The position numbers and the translations under genes were made by a program. From assembly GCF_947242115.1 (NCBI RefSeq), contig NC_074726.1, forward strand, positions 904,001 to 968,000: a DNA stretch of 64,000 nucleotides, written 5' to 3'. This DNA is from Biomphalaria glabrata (taxonomy: Eukaryota > Mollusca > Gastropoda > Planorbidae). Numbering within the stretch: the stretch's first letter is position 1; the number at the start of each line of letters is the position of its first letter. Positions 54,501 through 64,000 of the stretch are shown in pieces. The notes under the pieces were generated by a model, which was not told where the DNA came from, made no database searches, and was given only the letters and a program-made list of their open reading frames with translations.

Positions 54501-57178
54501 GAAAAAAAAAAAGAAAAAAAAGAAATAAAACAACAAAAATGAAACAACTGGCACTTAAGCAGTAACTCAAGCTTTTGGTAATGCTTCCTAACTCCCAAGA
54601 GCTACATTCATGCATCACAATGAAACCCAATTCAGTCCTAACTTCTCAAGAGCAACTTCCCAAGAGCAACTTCCCAAGAGCTACATTCATGCATCACAGT
54701 GAAACCCAATTCAGCCCTAACTTCTAAGGAGCAACATCTCAAGTGCTACATTCATGAATCACAATGAATCCCTATTCAGTTGTAAAACTGCCCCCATCAT
54801 TCTCTAGAAATTCAAAAATTTAGTTTTGGATGGCATCTAAAAAGTAGAGGTGCAGATGTAAAGAAAGAAAAAGTAGTGATCTAAAGAAAATGTTTATAAA
54901 TGGGGTTCCACCACCATGAATTTCATGCAAACAACTTTTAAAATAAAGATATTATTTTTTTGGGGAGAGAAAAATACAAGAGCATCAGGAGAATAATTCA
55001 AATGTCAAAGGTATAAATAAGAGAAGTAGTTAGTACACTGGCTTCCAATAGTCTTGCATTTTAACTACATACAAAACTTAGATCTAGATCTAACTAAGAT
55101 TCAAACTTTCTTCTTAAGAAATGAAACTGTAATCACTATTATAATCTTAAAAAGTGGGAACACAGAATACAAAAGGAAACAATCGATGCATTCTTTTCTT
55201 AATTAGAGGAGGCGTGGTGGCTGAATGGTAATGCACTTCACTTCCAAACTGGGGTTCGAATCCTGGGATTTTAAATTTTGGCATTTTCGGGCGCCTCTGA
55301 GTCCACCCAGCTCTAATGGGTACCTGACAGTTAGGGAAAAGTAAAGGTGGTTGGTCGTTGTGCTGGCCACATGACACCCTCGTTAAACATAGGCCACAAA
55401 ATCAGATGACCTATATACCATCTGCCCTATAGACCACAAGGTCTGAAAGGGGAACTTTCCTTTTTTTTTGTTTTTTAATTAGAAGCCCTTGAAATCAATG
55501 AAAAAAACAAAAAGTGAACATTGGAAAACATTTGGGGATAACAATTAAATAGAAAACTCACTTCTTATTATTTGAACTGGAGGATTGCAGTAAAAGGAAA
55601 AGAAATGTGGATTAAAAAAACAAATGGAGTATGTAGTATTCAAAAGTAGGTACAAATTCAAAACAAGTCTGCAATGAACAAAAATATGGAGAGTGCTAGG
55701 AGGAACTGATTGCCGATGAGATTACCTGAATTTTGGTATGGTGTCCTTGGTGAGACAGGAAATGGTGGGGTCGCTGAAGGTGAAATACATGCGAAACATC
55801 AACAAGAAACAACATTGAATAGTGAAACAAGATGTCAAAATGTCAGTGAAATCAAGTTGGCATGAAAATGTGAATTAGTCTTGTGTTGTTATCTTCATTA
55901 AAATAAGCTGATTTAAACATTAATTTACCAAACAGAAAAGGTTGATTAATTGAAAAGATAATATAACACTAACAATAATAATTTTTTTCTTTGTAATAGT
56001 TAAAATTTTCAGAAGATATTTGTAAATTTATTTTTAGGAAGCAACAGAAAATGAACAATTCTGTTAAATGGTGTGATGCATAACAAAGAGAATAACATTA
56101 ACAAAGAAAAATGAAATTAGTTTCTCTGTTTCCTAAATTGTGTTTTTATCTATTTAGGTTCATAAAACAGTGTAGAGCCACTCCAACAGTGTGTCCTATG
56201 ATGTTCCTACTGACTACTCTATCATTCGACTTGCAACATTCATCTAGAGCTAAATTAGAACATACAGATGATCAACTAAGTCCAATGAGTCTCAACCTGT
56301 TGTGTATTGACAGTTGTATAATGTAGGCAGTAGACACTAGAATACATGAACACTTTAAATGTGAAGTCCAAAAAAACCAACAACAACCCATTTAAATGAG
56401 ATCCAAACTAATTAGGTTGAGATTCACTGCTGCTGATCATTTCAAAACAGTAAATTAAAGGTCAGTATCAAGTCCACAGAGTTGCAATCACTAGTGATCA
56501 TTGGTCCAGTAATCTGAGACGCAGTCCTTATAACACCAAGGTTTAAGTTTTTCAACATTAGAGACTGACCTTTAACTTGCATGTTAAAATTTCATTCTGA
56601 GAGACCTAGTTAAAGCTCATAAAACATTGAATTCAAGCAACAACACTCAATACAAACATAGTCCCGGTGTGAAATGTTGAAACAATTCTCTTTTACTTTT
56701 TATTCTAAAATATTTGTACTTAAAACAACTTTTAAAGTTAATGAATGAAACTACTGCATTCTTTCCTCCATTCTAGGGAATTCATAAAAAATGTCCTTTT
56801 GTCTTTACATAATGTTAAAAAAAAAATTTGGAAGTAAAACTAATTAGGGGAACTAGAATTGAAACAGTTTTTGTTAATTGATCAGTGTAAACAATATTGT
56901 CTCCCTTTTCCTTGCATAAGAAAAATCTACCCAACAAAATCTGAAATGATGTCATAAATCTAACATGAACACTTTCTGTTAATTATAACAAAAAAAGAAG
57001 ATTAAAAGTTCAAGCTGGAGAAAGCCTTACCAGGTCCAGTAGGGAATCCAGGCGTTGTTGGACGGCCCAAGGTTCCTGTGTGGGCACTCTCTGGTTCCAA
57101 GGTCTGCATGCCGGGGCCAATAGGTCTCAGCATCACCCGCTCCTCCTCAATCTCCTTGACCCGGGGTCCTTCTGGTTT
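43060..57178 (-). CDS. tns: Tensin, C-terminal part (SH2 and PTB domains), 15 exons, 5' incomplete
   Basis: Minus-strand exons in order: 57178-57031, 55773-55726, 53922-53788, 52727(or 52724)-52636, 51202-51111, 50541-50378, 49255-49172, 47507-47379, 47222-47130, 46548-46471, 46287-46201, 45611-45443, 45338-45270, 44850-44806, 43207-43060 (stop TAG). All have GT/AG ends and compatible phases, and they sum to 527 codons including the stop. The first three to six exons encode a linker rich in Pro, Ser and Gln ([15 protein letters not shown], then QYQQYQQ). The SH2 domain starts at [12 protein letters not shown] and runs to [11 protein letters not shown]; the phosphotyrosine-binding Arg is in GTFVIRDS. 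The PTB domain runs from [10 protein letters not shown] through [14 protein letters not shown] and [10 protein letters not shown] to NFVTKVMIG. Tensins link integrin tails and actin at focal adhesions. The N-terminal phosphatase-like/C2 region is not seen; it would lie beyond the right edge, or this is a short isoform. Confidence 0.93.
43850..44334 (+). mobile_element. Solo LTR in a tensin intron
   Basis: A 485-bp segment beginning TGTTATGACCC and ending GATCGTAACA, with the 4-bp duplication GTAT at 43846-43849 and 44335-44338. It is homologous to the LTR fossil at 21351-22389. No internal region. It sits between the last two tensin exons. Confidence 0.82.
44666..44786 (+). mobile_element. 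CR1/L2-like LINE 3' tail, copy 1
   Basis: Shares GTGAGTCTGGTATGAAT, GTGTAATGCACAAACTGTAA, GACAAATTTCCTTATCGAT and the ATT-type microsatellite end with the copies at 48962 and 51453. No coding part remains. Confidence 0.75.
45775..46028 (+). mobile_element. tRNA-derived SINE, family 2, copy 1
   Basis: Head GTGGCTGAGGGTAAAGCGCT (A box, Leu/Ser-like) and TTTGAATCTTGG (B box), then the body GCCTCTGAGTCCACCCAGCT ... CCACATGACACCC ... GATGACCTTTACATCATCTG and a terminal T-run. Antisense to tensin, in the intron between exons 46287-46201 and 45611-45443. Confidence 0.88.
46568..46787. repeat. 23-bp minisatellite beside a tensin splice acceptor
   Basis: About ten units of CACAGACATTCTATTTGATT-CAA. 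On the tensin strand it ends less than 20 bp upstream of the acceptor AG at 46550-46549, so it supplies the branch-point region of that intron. Confidence 0.93.
47725..48410 (+). mobile_element. RTE-like LINE fragment, ORF2 C-terminus with zinc knuckle
   Basis: Reads [88 protein letters not shown] and the C2H2-like [17 protein letters not shown]. At least one frameshift and several stops. Inside the tensin intron between exons 49255-49172 and 47507-47379, antisense to it. Confidence 0.88.
48695..49086 (+). mobile_element. CR1/L2-like LINE 3' tails (two) and a 34-bp tandem duplication
   Basis: 48695-48755 and 48985-49086 are tails of the family described at 44666, the second with GTAATGCACAAATTG and CAAATTTCCTTAGGGAC. 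Between them AGTTATGAGACAAAAGGCCC is duplicated at 48883 and 48918. Confidence 0.7.
49810..50089 (+). mobile_element. tRNA-derived SINE, family 2, copy 2
   Basis: A-box region GTGCAGTGGCCGAAGCCCTT and B box TGGTTTGAATCCTGG, the same body as copy 1 and a T-run end. Antisense to tensin, in the intron between exons 50541-50378 and 49255-49172. Confidence 0.9.
51453..51597 (+). mobile_element. CR1/L2-like LINE 3' tail, copy 2
   Basis: GAGTCTGGTGTGAATGTACA ... GTAATGCACAAATTGTAAGA ... TTCCTTACGGACAATAAAGA and an ATT microsatellite of about 10 units. In a tensin intron. Confidence 0.8.
51822..52222 (-). mobile_element. 5'-truncated LINE, same family as 242-1000
   Basis: Minus strand reads [20 protein letters not shown] ... 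[18 protein letters not shown] and the same 3'UTR hairpin and GATAA-type tail as at 242. Very close to the 242 copy, so a fairly recent insertion. In a tensin intron, same strand as tensin. Confidence 0.9.
52947..53139 (+). mobile_element. Non-autonomous hAT (SPIN-like) element, copy 3
   Basis: A 193-bp element with ends CAGGGGTTCTCAACC / GGTTGAGAACCACTG and perfect 8-bp duplications GCATACAA (52939-52946 and 53140-53147). In the tensin intron between exons 53922-53788 and 52727-52636. Confidence 0.95.
54578..54775. repeat. Local duplication of about 60-100 bp
   Basis: Segments CCAAGAGCTACATTCATGCA and GAAACCCAATTCAG recur three times with small changes. In a tensin intron next to a long A/T-rich run (54430-54540). 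Confidence 0.8.
55208..55474 (+). mobile_element. tRNA-derived SINE, family 2, copy 3
   Basis: Head GGCGTGGTGGCTGAATGGTA (A box) and GGGGTTCGAATCCTGG (B box), full body and T-run end, flanked by the 9-bp duplication TTAATTAGA (55199-55207 and 55475-55483). The best-preserved of the three copies; all three are antisense to tensin. Confidence 0.92.
55562..55576 (-). other. Candidate 15-nt tensin microexon
   Basis: Minus-strand sequence between a CTCCAG acceptor and a strong GTGAGT donor. It would add five residues (V-Q-I-I-R) between the exons at 55773-55726 and 53922-53788 without changing frame (phase 1 on both sides). The polypyrimidine tract is weak, so it could also be a chance pair of splice-like sites. 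Confidence 0.4.
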
Positions 57179-58317
57179 CTGTTCACCAAACCAATAGAAA
57201 GAAATTTTAATAATAACAGCAGGTAGAAAAAAACAAAACAAGAAATTTTTATCAAACATATTTAATAAATTCTTCTTACTTCCAGTATTCAAATAGAAGA
57301 TTTGAATTCACATAGAAGACTAGCTATGTGCATTACATTTAGTCTAACACGTCTAAGTTGACATATGCTTAAAACTCTTTAAAATCAAAGAATACTTAAG
57401 AAAACTGACTACTTCAAAAGACTAACAAATGACATTGAAATATCTTATTCATAAAACCTTACACCTAATTCTCTTCATTTGAAAAACTAATAAGAATTAA
57501 CTGACAACAAAAATTTGAATCTGCAAAACGTCGGTCAATGACCTCTATTATCACAATTATAACTATTCCAGACCAATGTATTTCATGAGTCAATATAGAA
57601 TGGTCAAGATGCAGTAATTACAAATTAATTTGTCACTATGGTTAGTACAATCATTAGTATGTTTTAAGAAATGATCACTGTGGACATTGCAGAGTTTAGT
57701 AATTCCATATCGTACTAAAACAAATAACTAAAAAAGAGAAAAGAGTTTTTAAAAACTTTCCATAGACTGACTACTAGATCTACATTTCATTGGGTAAACT
57801 GTCTTGTGACTCTACTCTCAAGTTCCTAAAAGAAGTTAAGCTTCTTAGATATTAGTAAACAAAAATTCATTGTCCATATAGGCAACAAAAAAAATGTGTT
57901 CAGTTATCTAATTAAAAAACTTTCTTATCAGCCTTTTAAATTCAGATGCATAGATTATAGGCTTAAACAGATTATATACGGGACAAAATTCACTGACCTA
58001 CACAAGAGGAGACAATGTAGTAAGACAAACCTCAGAAACTAGAAAACATTTAAATTGGCCCCAAAAATTCACACAAATTTTCAAAGAACATTCATTTAAG
58101 TGTGTGGTAAAGGGGGGAGGATAATGTTTTTGTTTTGAAGTCAGGAACAAGTTCAAGAGAAAGCACAATGTTTAACTGCAAGTAAAGAGGAATAAAAGTG
58201 ATCACTGCTCTATAGTTTTGTCACTTGGTACTTACAATCATTTTCTAACACTGGTCACAAGTCTGATTAGAAACAAATATTCAAGAGCATATCTTGCTAC
58301 GAGATTTAATTTAAGAT
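57179..58317. other. Tensin upstream intron
   Basis: AT-rich sequence upstream of the first recognised tensin exon. A GTAAGT near 58234 on the minus strand is preceded by frames with stops, so I do not call an exon. Confidence 0.5.
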
Positions 58318-58680
58318 ATTGTCAATAATAGAATATGCATCCTCTGTTTGGGACCCCCTTCAACTCAAGAAAACAATAAGAAACTGGAACAGACACAAAA
58401 TAGCGCAGCGAGACTCATAACAAACAAATATTCACAGATAAAGGCACATTCCTTGTTTCATATGCTAGAGGAAAAATTTGTACAAATGCTCCTTCTTCCC
58501 TAGTGCATTAGAGCAAGGAATGGGTTGCCTGAGTCAGACAGGAAAACCAATGACTTGGCAGAATTTAAGTCATGGATTAACAATTAGCATGCATGACTAG
58601 ATGTATCAGAAACACGCGTCCTACAATCACCTTCTTTTTTTTTGCAGTAACGTCTGTATTTCATAAGATGAAATCAACAA
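58318..58680 (+). mobile_element. LINE fragment, same family as 242-1000, old copy
   Basis: Reads IEYASSVWDP-like, KLEQTQNSAARLITNKYS-like and KGTFLVSYARG-like peptides with stops and an internal deletion, and ends with the family 3' end (GTAACGTCTGTATTTCATAA). Confidence 0.8.
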
Positions 58681-60169
58681 CGGGAATCTGATGTGTTGGA
58701 ATGTGTACCTCAAACGTCTTGTCAATGTAATGTGCAAGTATTCAAGGCTAGCATTGACAACACCCTGCTACCAAGACACGGAGACAAACAGGGGTTCCAA
58801 TAGTACAGCTAGTCCTCACTACTCAGTCTTGCACTCAGTGATGCCCTCCCTTTTGGACGCCAATATTTTATGTCGAATATGCTGTAAAAAAAAAAAAAAA
58901 TAGATGCATGTACCCCTCCCCCCTCCCAGTCCAAGGGGAGTCGTTACTCTCGGGGTGGGGAACTAACTGGGGCTAGCTAGTCATCTAACCACTAAATGAG
59001 TTGATGTAAAGGTCAGTCCCGTGAACAGATATCACTGGGTGCCTGCCCCGGTGGTCACACACTGGGAGAAAGGGAGATGAAACCTTGTTACGTTTCATAT
59101 CACACCAGTGGCTGTTACAGTGTGTGTGTATGTGTGTGAGTTGAGAGGCTGTGAATATAAGTGTACATTTGGAGGCTGCTCCTGACGTCATTTAGAATAA
59201 AACAAATGTAGAACTAGCGTTTTTTTTTTCCAGGGAAGTGACAGAAAGATGTACAGTTTTGTTTTCTTTTTGCGTCTGTGTATTGTAATGTATATTCTCC
59301 GTTACTTTACTACCATGTTGAGTTCTACTAGATGTCTGAATATGACCTTATATATCTGACTTGTTTGGAAGCTAGCAAATATCATGCAATCATCGATCAA
59401 TTTCCATGAACAAACAGACACTAGATCACAAGTTGCGGCCCGTTTTGAACAGCGAAACAAATGTCATTAGACCTACTGGTGATCTAAATGGTGATACACT
59501 GGTCAGTCATGCTTGGCCACTAACTAAGCATGATCTGCCCTAAAGCATAGTCTTTTTGTCAATGTGCAAGTCTGTCATAGTAAACTCTGCATGTAACAAG
59601 AGGAATGGCCTAACGAGTGTTACAGCACAACTTAATGCCCATGTAAATCGATTTTAAGGTCAACTTGTTTCACGCTTGATAGACATCTCATGGACTGTTG
59701 TGTTGGTCAATTATTTGGTCATTCGCTGTTCTCTGGTCGTGACCGAGCAAGGGCGATAACAGTTAAGTGACCACAATGTAGCCCGATGTCAGCAACTAGC
59801 ATTAAGTGAAACTAATTTATTGTGATCACGGGAAAGTTCAAACAGGACATCTGTTGGAGGTCACTTCAAATGACGTCATATTAGGCCTACATCTTTAAGG
59901 CCAGTGTGAAATGTGACTGAATCCAAGAAAAACACAAACGACAAGAGACGGGACACCAAGACAAACAAGACCGCGGGGGTCAATGGCGGCATAAACAATT
60001 ACACGACATTCAAGGGTGGAAGCGTTATCAGAAGCTGCCAGACTGCTAGATGCGGACTAATCGTTTCAGACAAGGTAACAGAAGAGAATGGTCAAGAGCC
60101 AATAGTAAACATGCCTAGAGTCCCAATGAGGAAGACGCGGTTCTTCCATTGAGTCACTCTTCTTGTGTT
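58681..60169. other. Unassigned DNA
   Basis: Probably tensin intron or intergenic. Moderate G+C near 58905-59060. Short frames at 58691-58903 (+), 58985-59191 (-) and 59913-60152 (+) have no recognisable domain. Confidence 0.45.
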
Positions 60170-60310
60170 GTCAGTCAAGCTTGTTCATCAGCAATTTAAA
60201 ATGTGTCAAGTCGTTGATTTTCTTGGCTGATTCAGGCAACCCATTCTATGCACTAATGGTATTAGGGAAGAAAAAGAAATTGTACGAATTCGTCCTATAG
60301 CATTTGGAAC
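60170..60310 (-). mobile_element. LINE fragment, same family as 242-1000, very old
   Basis: Shares AAGTCGTTGATTTTCTTGGC, TTCAGGCAACCCATTCTATG and AAATTGTACGAATTCGTCCTA with the LINE C-terminal region in the minus orientation. Confidence 0.75.
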
Positions 60311-60529
60311 AAAAAAAAAACTTTTGAAAAAAAAGAGACTATACCTCCTTTGTACAACTTATAGAGCAATTAACTTTCTCTTAATAACCCAAGAATGTTT
60401 CATTCAAAAACAAAGGAAAGAGTTTCTTTAAATTTTCCTGATTTGACGGGTCTCTAGATGTGTCGTGTAAAGAATTCCTTGACCCAGATAATGCAGAGCT
60501 TGTAAGAATGGTGGCCTTGAAATGTCCAA

Positions 60530-60632
60530 TTCTAAGACTAAGACTGCTTTATTGATCCTTATGGAAATTTGTTGTGATTACAAGGACACTTTACACATAT
60601 AAAGACAACACAACAACACATTCACATGAATT
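60530..60632 (-). mobile_element. CR1/L2-like LINE 3' tail
   Basis: Reverse copy of the 3' end seen at 19090-19200 (CTAAGACTAAGACTGCTTTA, TTGATCCTTATGG, TGTTGTGATTACAAGGACAC). No coding part. Confidence 0.75.
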
Positions 60633-60663
60633 CATATTAAATATCAGGGACTTAGGGAGATGG

Positions 60664-60828
60664 GATACTAACTACACGTAGACTATACTAACTACACGTA
60701 GACTATACTAACTACACGTAGACTATAATAACTACACGTAGACTATACTGACTACACGTAGACTATACTGACTACACGTAGACTATACTAACTACACGTA
60801 GACTATACTAACTACACGTAGACTATTT
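60664..60828. repeat. 20-bp minisatellite
   Basis: About eight units of GACTATACTAACTACACGTA with an A/G variant. No nearby gene. Confidence 0.95.
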
Positions 60829-62877
60829 ATGGCACAATTTGAAATGCATCAATGTTATTACGTTCTTTAAAATGACGACTGTTGGGGGGGGGGGGGTTCC
60901 TCCAATTACTCAAATCCAGCACTGCTAAATAACTCGGGATAATATTCGCCTAACGAGGTGTGCAATGTCACGTGATCTCCATTCAGCGAGGTCTGTCAAT
61001 GAAACCGCGTCACGTGAAGAGAGTGAAACGCAGATCTAGGAGCTACATTGAGTTCGTCATAGTATCCATGTGTTGAAAAGTGAGATCTAGTAGGCCTACT
61101 AAGCCCTGCCAACACAGTGTTCTAGTCCGGTGCAGATAAAACGCATAGGGACTAGAATTCACTACTGTCAAGATATCTGCCGCAATAACACTTGAACTGC
61201 CTCCCAACAAAATAGACAAGGCTCTAGGAAAACAGAGCCACGGAAACAAGATCTAATAAAAGTTTTGTAATTGGGTGGAAGAAGTGAGATTTTCACACGC
61301 GAAACAAAGTTCTTGTCACACATCCCTAACTGAATCTATAAGCTAGTTCCCTGGTGCTTCAGAACTAGAACCCGCGACCATGAACAAATGGAACAACACG
61401 CAGCAGACGATGTAACGAAATCTTTTTTTTTTTTGAACATGTAACGAAAGTACAATTGATCACATCAACTCTGTTAGCTATCTGAGCAACGGTTGTAAAG
61501 TACTGATTCACCTTTACATTGGCCTCAATCATGTAAGACCATTTATTGAAGGTTCAATATTATTTTTTTCCCCTAGGCGCAAACACCTAGAGACCTGAGG
61601 ATAATTTAGAAAACACACGGGCATTTATTTGTAGATCAAAAGAGAAAGAACTGAAGACTTAATTTGTGTGTTATTTATGAACGTAATTAGTCGTCAGTAA
61701 AAGTCTATGACGATAAAGCAAAAGCATTAGATCGGGTCTGTTTCCTACATCCACGACAGACAATCGGGAAAATCAGAATCTAAAATTAATTCACTCGCTA
61801 CTCCTGTTTATAAAAGTATACATACGAACTCACCCATACAGATTGTATACCGAGTGTTGGTTGATTTACATGGATCTAGATCCTCTCTGCTTGGTGCCAT
61901 ATCTACACAGCACAGCTACGAGTATAATCTAGATCTAGGTCGTGCAGGCGGTTAAAAAAAAAAAAAAGGGCGGGGAAGTTTTTCTATTTAATTCCAGCAC
62001 AAGGTGAATAATGTGCAGTAACTGAGCAAACACTCGAGATCTAATACCGTGATCTGGGGGGAGGGGGTGGGGGGCTCTATAGTTACACAAGTTAAGAATG
62101 TTACAACACATACAACTCTGGTGCTGCATTCAGTTAGTCTCATGTACACGTCTGCTCCTAAAACTGTGATGTTTTTAAAATCCAGGCATTTGACCATTGG
62201 AAAAGGTCACAGGTCATAGGTTACGTACGCACGGATGAAGATGAAATGTAAAAAAACAAAAAAAAAATATTGAAACTAGTATGACGCAATATTGACTTTG
62301 AAACATGAATACCTAGAGACAGGTGTTACTATATTTAGGTTCACTGAAAAGGCATGCGTGGGCAGGTCAAAGGTAGGCCCCTATATCTTTGCTTTGAAGA
62401 AAAACGCATTAGAGATACAACTCCTTATAATCATTCGCATAGCCCGTGTTTTACACCTCGACTACCAGATAATTTTGGGAATGTCCCTGATTTTTTGTTT
62501 CCCTTTCAGCACTAGCTGTAGGTGGTACAATGGAATTGAGACGTGGAGGGGAGCCGAGAGACGAGTTCGAATGTATTGCTTATCTAACGGTAGTAGATCT
62601 AAGATCTAGAAGAAGATAGTTTGAATCGGGGTGTTAGAACTTCACACGTTCTATGCAGTACCGATTACACAAGAGCAGTACCTTCATGGACTGAAACATC
62701 TTTATCAACAACATCACTTTGGACTGCTATCTATCAACACCATCTCCATGGACATAAACATCAAAGTCTAAACAAAAAGGTCTACAGCAGAACAACAAAT
62801 CTGCACATGCATAGAAGCAGTAGATACACTAATGAGCTATACTTTTACAATCTATTGTCTTATCAATAATCAATCTA
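60829..62877. other. Unassigned DNA
   Basis: No gene or RNA recognised. Contains a G-run at about 60884 and A-run at 61955. A GTGAGT donor-like site on the minus strand near 61832 (plus-strand ACTCAC) has no convincing exon beside it. Confidence 0.45.
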
Positions 62878-63120
62878 GATGGTGGGAAGCGTGGGCTAAG
62901 TGCGCTTGAACTTGGCCTGTCTTGGCTACCTAGAAGGGGGCTCGAGGTTCGACACCCGACTCGGGCAGAGTTGCGTTTACTGAGCGCCTAAAGGCAGCAC
63001 GGAAAACCAACTCCTAGTTACCCCCTCCCCCCACTGGTCCACAAATGAGATTGGACCAAAGCGCTCTGAGCATGCTATAAGCATGAAAGTAGCGCTATAT
63101 AAAAGCTATAATAATAATAA
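62878..63120 (+). mobile_element. tRNA-derived SINE, family 3
   Basis: Head GTGGGAAGCGTGGGCTAAGT (A-box region) and GGTTCGACACC (B box), body with GCAGAGTTGCGTTTACTGAG, ACCAAAGCGCTCTGAGCATG and AGCGCTATATAAAAGCTATA, and a 3' end of ATA repeats. A partial reverse copy is at 13702. Confidence 0.88.
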
Positions 63121-63634
63121 TTTAAACGGCAGGCAGTACTTTGACAAGGTGTTAAATGATTCAAATCTGCGAGTTTCTTTAAAAAAAAATATTAGAAAAC
63201 TGGTCCTAAATCATGTGTTTGGTCTTAATCATACGCTACGTTGATGAATAATGCTTTGTCTTTACACATTGAGAAAACATCTGTTGTACTGAGTTACACA
63301 CTCCGTCTGCTTATACCGAATGGGGCATGAATAAGCCAATTTGGCACATACGCAGAATAAGTTCGATCATAAGAAAATAGGTCAACTTGGTGTTTTTACA
63401 AGAAAAAAAACATCAAAACAATCGTGCATGAAATCTGGCACACTAATGTTCTTTTCCATAAAAAATCCCTAGATGATAGATCTCAAGTCAACAACGAACA
63501 ATAAAAACAGACACACATATACAAAACATATTGCTATTGTTAAATTAATACACACCTATTATGAATTGTGTTGATAACTTGGTTGGAGAGAGAAAGACAT
63601 TATATATTGACAATACTTGTTAGAAAATCTTCTT

Positions 63635-63955
63635 ATCTTATCTTCTTTTCTTATCTTATAGAACTGAACCATAATCTTCAAATACAAAAACAAAATTTAA
63701 TAAAATACTCTGAAAGACACAAAGATAAAGGCACATTCCTCGTCCCATATGCTAGGACAAATTTGTACAAATACTCCTTCTTCCCTAGTGCTATTAGAGC
63801 ATGGAATGGGTTGCCTGAGCTAGCCAGAAGATAGTGACTTGGCAGAATTTAAGTCATTGGTTAATATGCATGACTAAATGCATGACGCGTAGGACGTAAT
63901 CATCTTCTTTTTTGAAGTAACGTCTGTATTATATAAGATAAGATAAGATAAGAAA
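63635..63955 (+). mobile_element. 5'-truncated LINE, same family as 242-1000
   Basis: Reads [20 protein letters not shown] ... [18 protein letters not shown], then the family 3'UTR and a perfect (ATAAG) tail at about 63936-63953. The 5' flank is a TCTTA repeat, the reverse complement of the tail. Confidence 0.9.
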
Positions 63956-64000
63956 AATGAAAATCTACAACAACGATCACAACTGGCCTCGGGTTCGTCT

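Noticed and set aside
58228-58270. Upstream tensin exon at a GTAAGT on the minus strand
   Set aside because: All frames before the donor carry nearby stops and no tensin-like peptide is visible.

Overview
This window is AT-rich, intron-rich and repeat-rich animal DNA, almost certainly from a pulmonate gastropod close to Biomphalaria/Bulinus. The pointers are three secreted proteins whose N-terminal half resembles the Ig-like domain of the snail FREP/VIgL immune family, a split-exon tensin gene, a eukaryotic initiator tRNA, and a dense population of LINEs, tRNA-derived SINEs, hAT elements and minisatellites.

Left third (1-34.6 kb): three paralogous immune-lectin genes. Gene A (+, exons 1494-1554 and 3631-4472) and gene B (-, exons 10410-10335 and 8858-7900) converge. 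Gene C (+, exons 27488-27536 and 33313-34226) lies about 17 kb away. Each has a short signal-peptide exon, one phase-1 intron, and one large exon encoding a FREP-like Ig domain, a coiled-coil linker and a C-terminal H-type lectin domain of the Helix agglutinin type. I know FREPs (fibrinogen), CREPs (C-type lectin) and GREPs (galectin); an H-type lectin on the same Ig scaffold is the most interesting content of the window. Gene C carries an IRF/ISRE-like motif about 70 bp before its start codon, a tandem array of CACGTG boxes further upstream, and an initiator tRNA-Met gene inside its intron.

Between A/B and C lies a transposon landscape: a CR1/L2-like LINE split by a solo LTR and a small hAT element, a defective hAT transposon with perfect 8-bp target duplications, a fold-back element with a tRNA-like core sitting in an LTR fossil, a Gypsy pol fossil, and several MITEs.

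Middle (35.4-40.25 kb): two large minisatellites (about 1.6 and 1.7 kb) with higher-order duplications. Long reading frames there are repeat artefacts.

Right (43.06-57.18 kb, - strand): fifteen exons that splice in one frame (527 codons including the stop) and encode the C-terminal part of tensin, with a proline/glutamine-rich linker, an SH2 domain and a C-terminal PTB domain. The 5' part of the gene lies beyond the window or in unrecognised sequence to the right. Its introns hold three antisense SINEs, LINE tails, a solo LTR, a small hAT element and a minisatellite next to a splice acceptor. From 57.2 to 64 kb I see only intron-like or intergenic DNA with old LINE and SINE copies.
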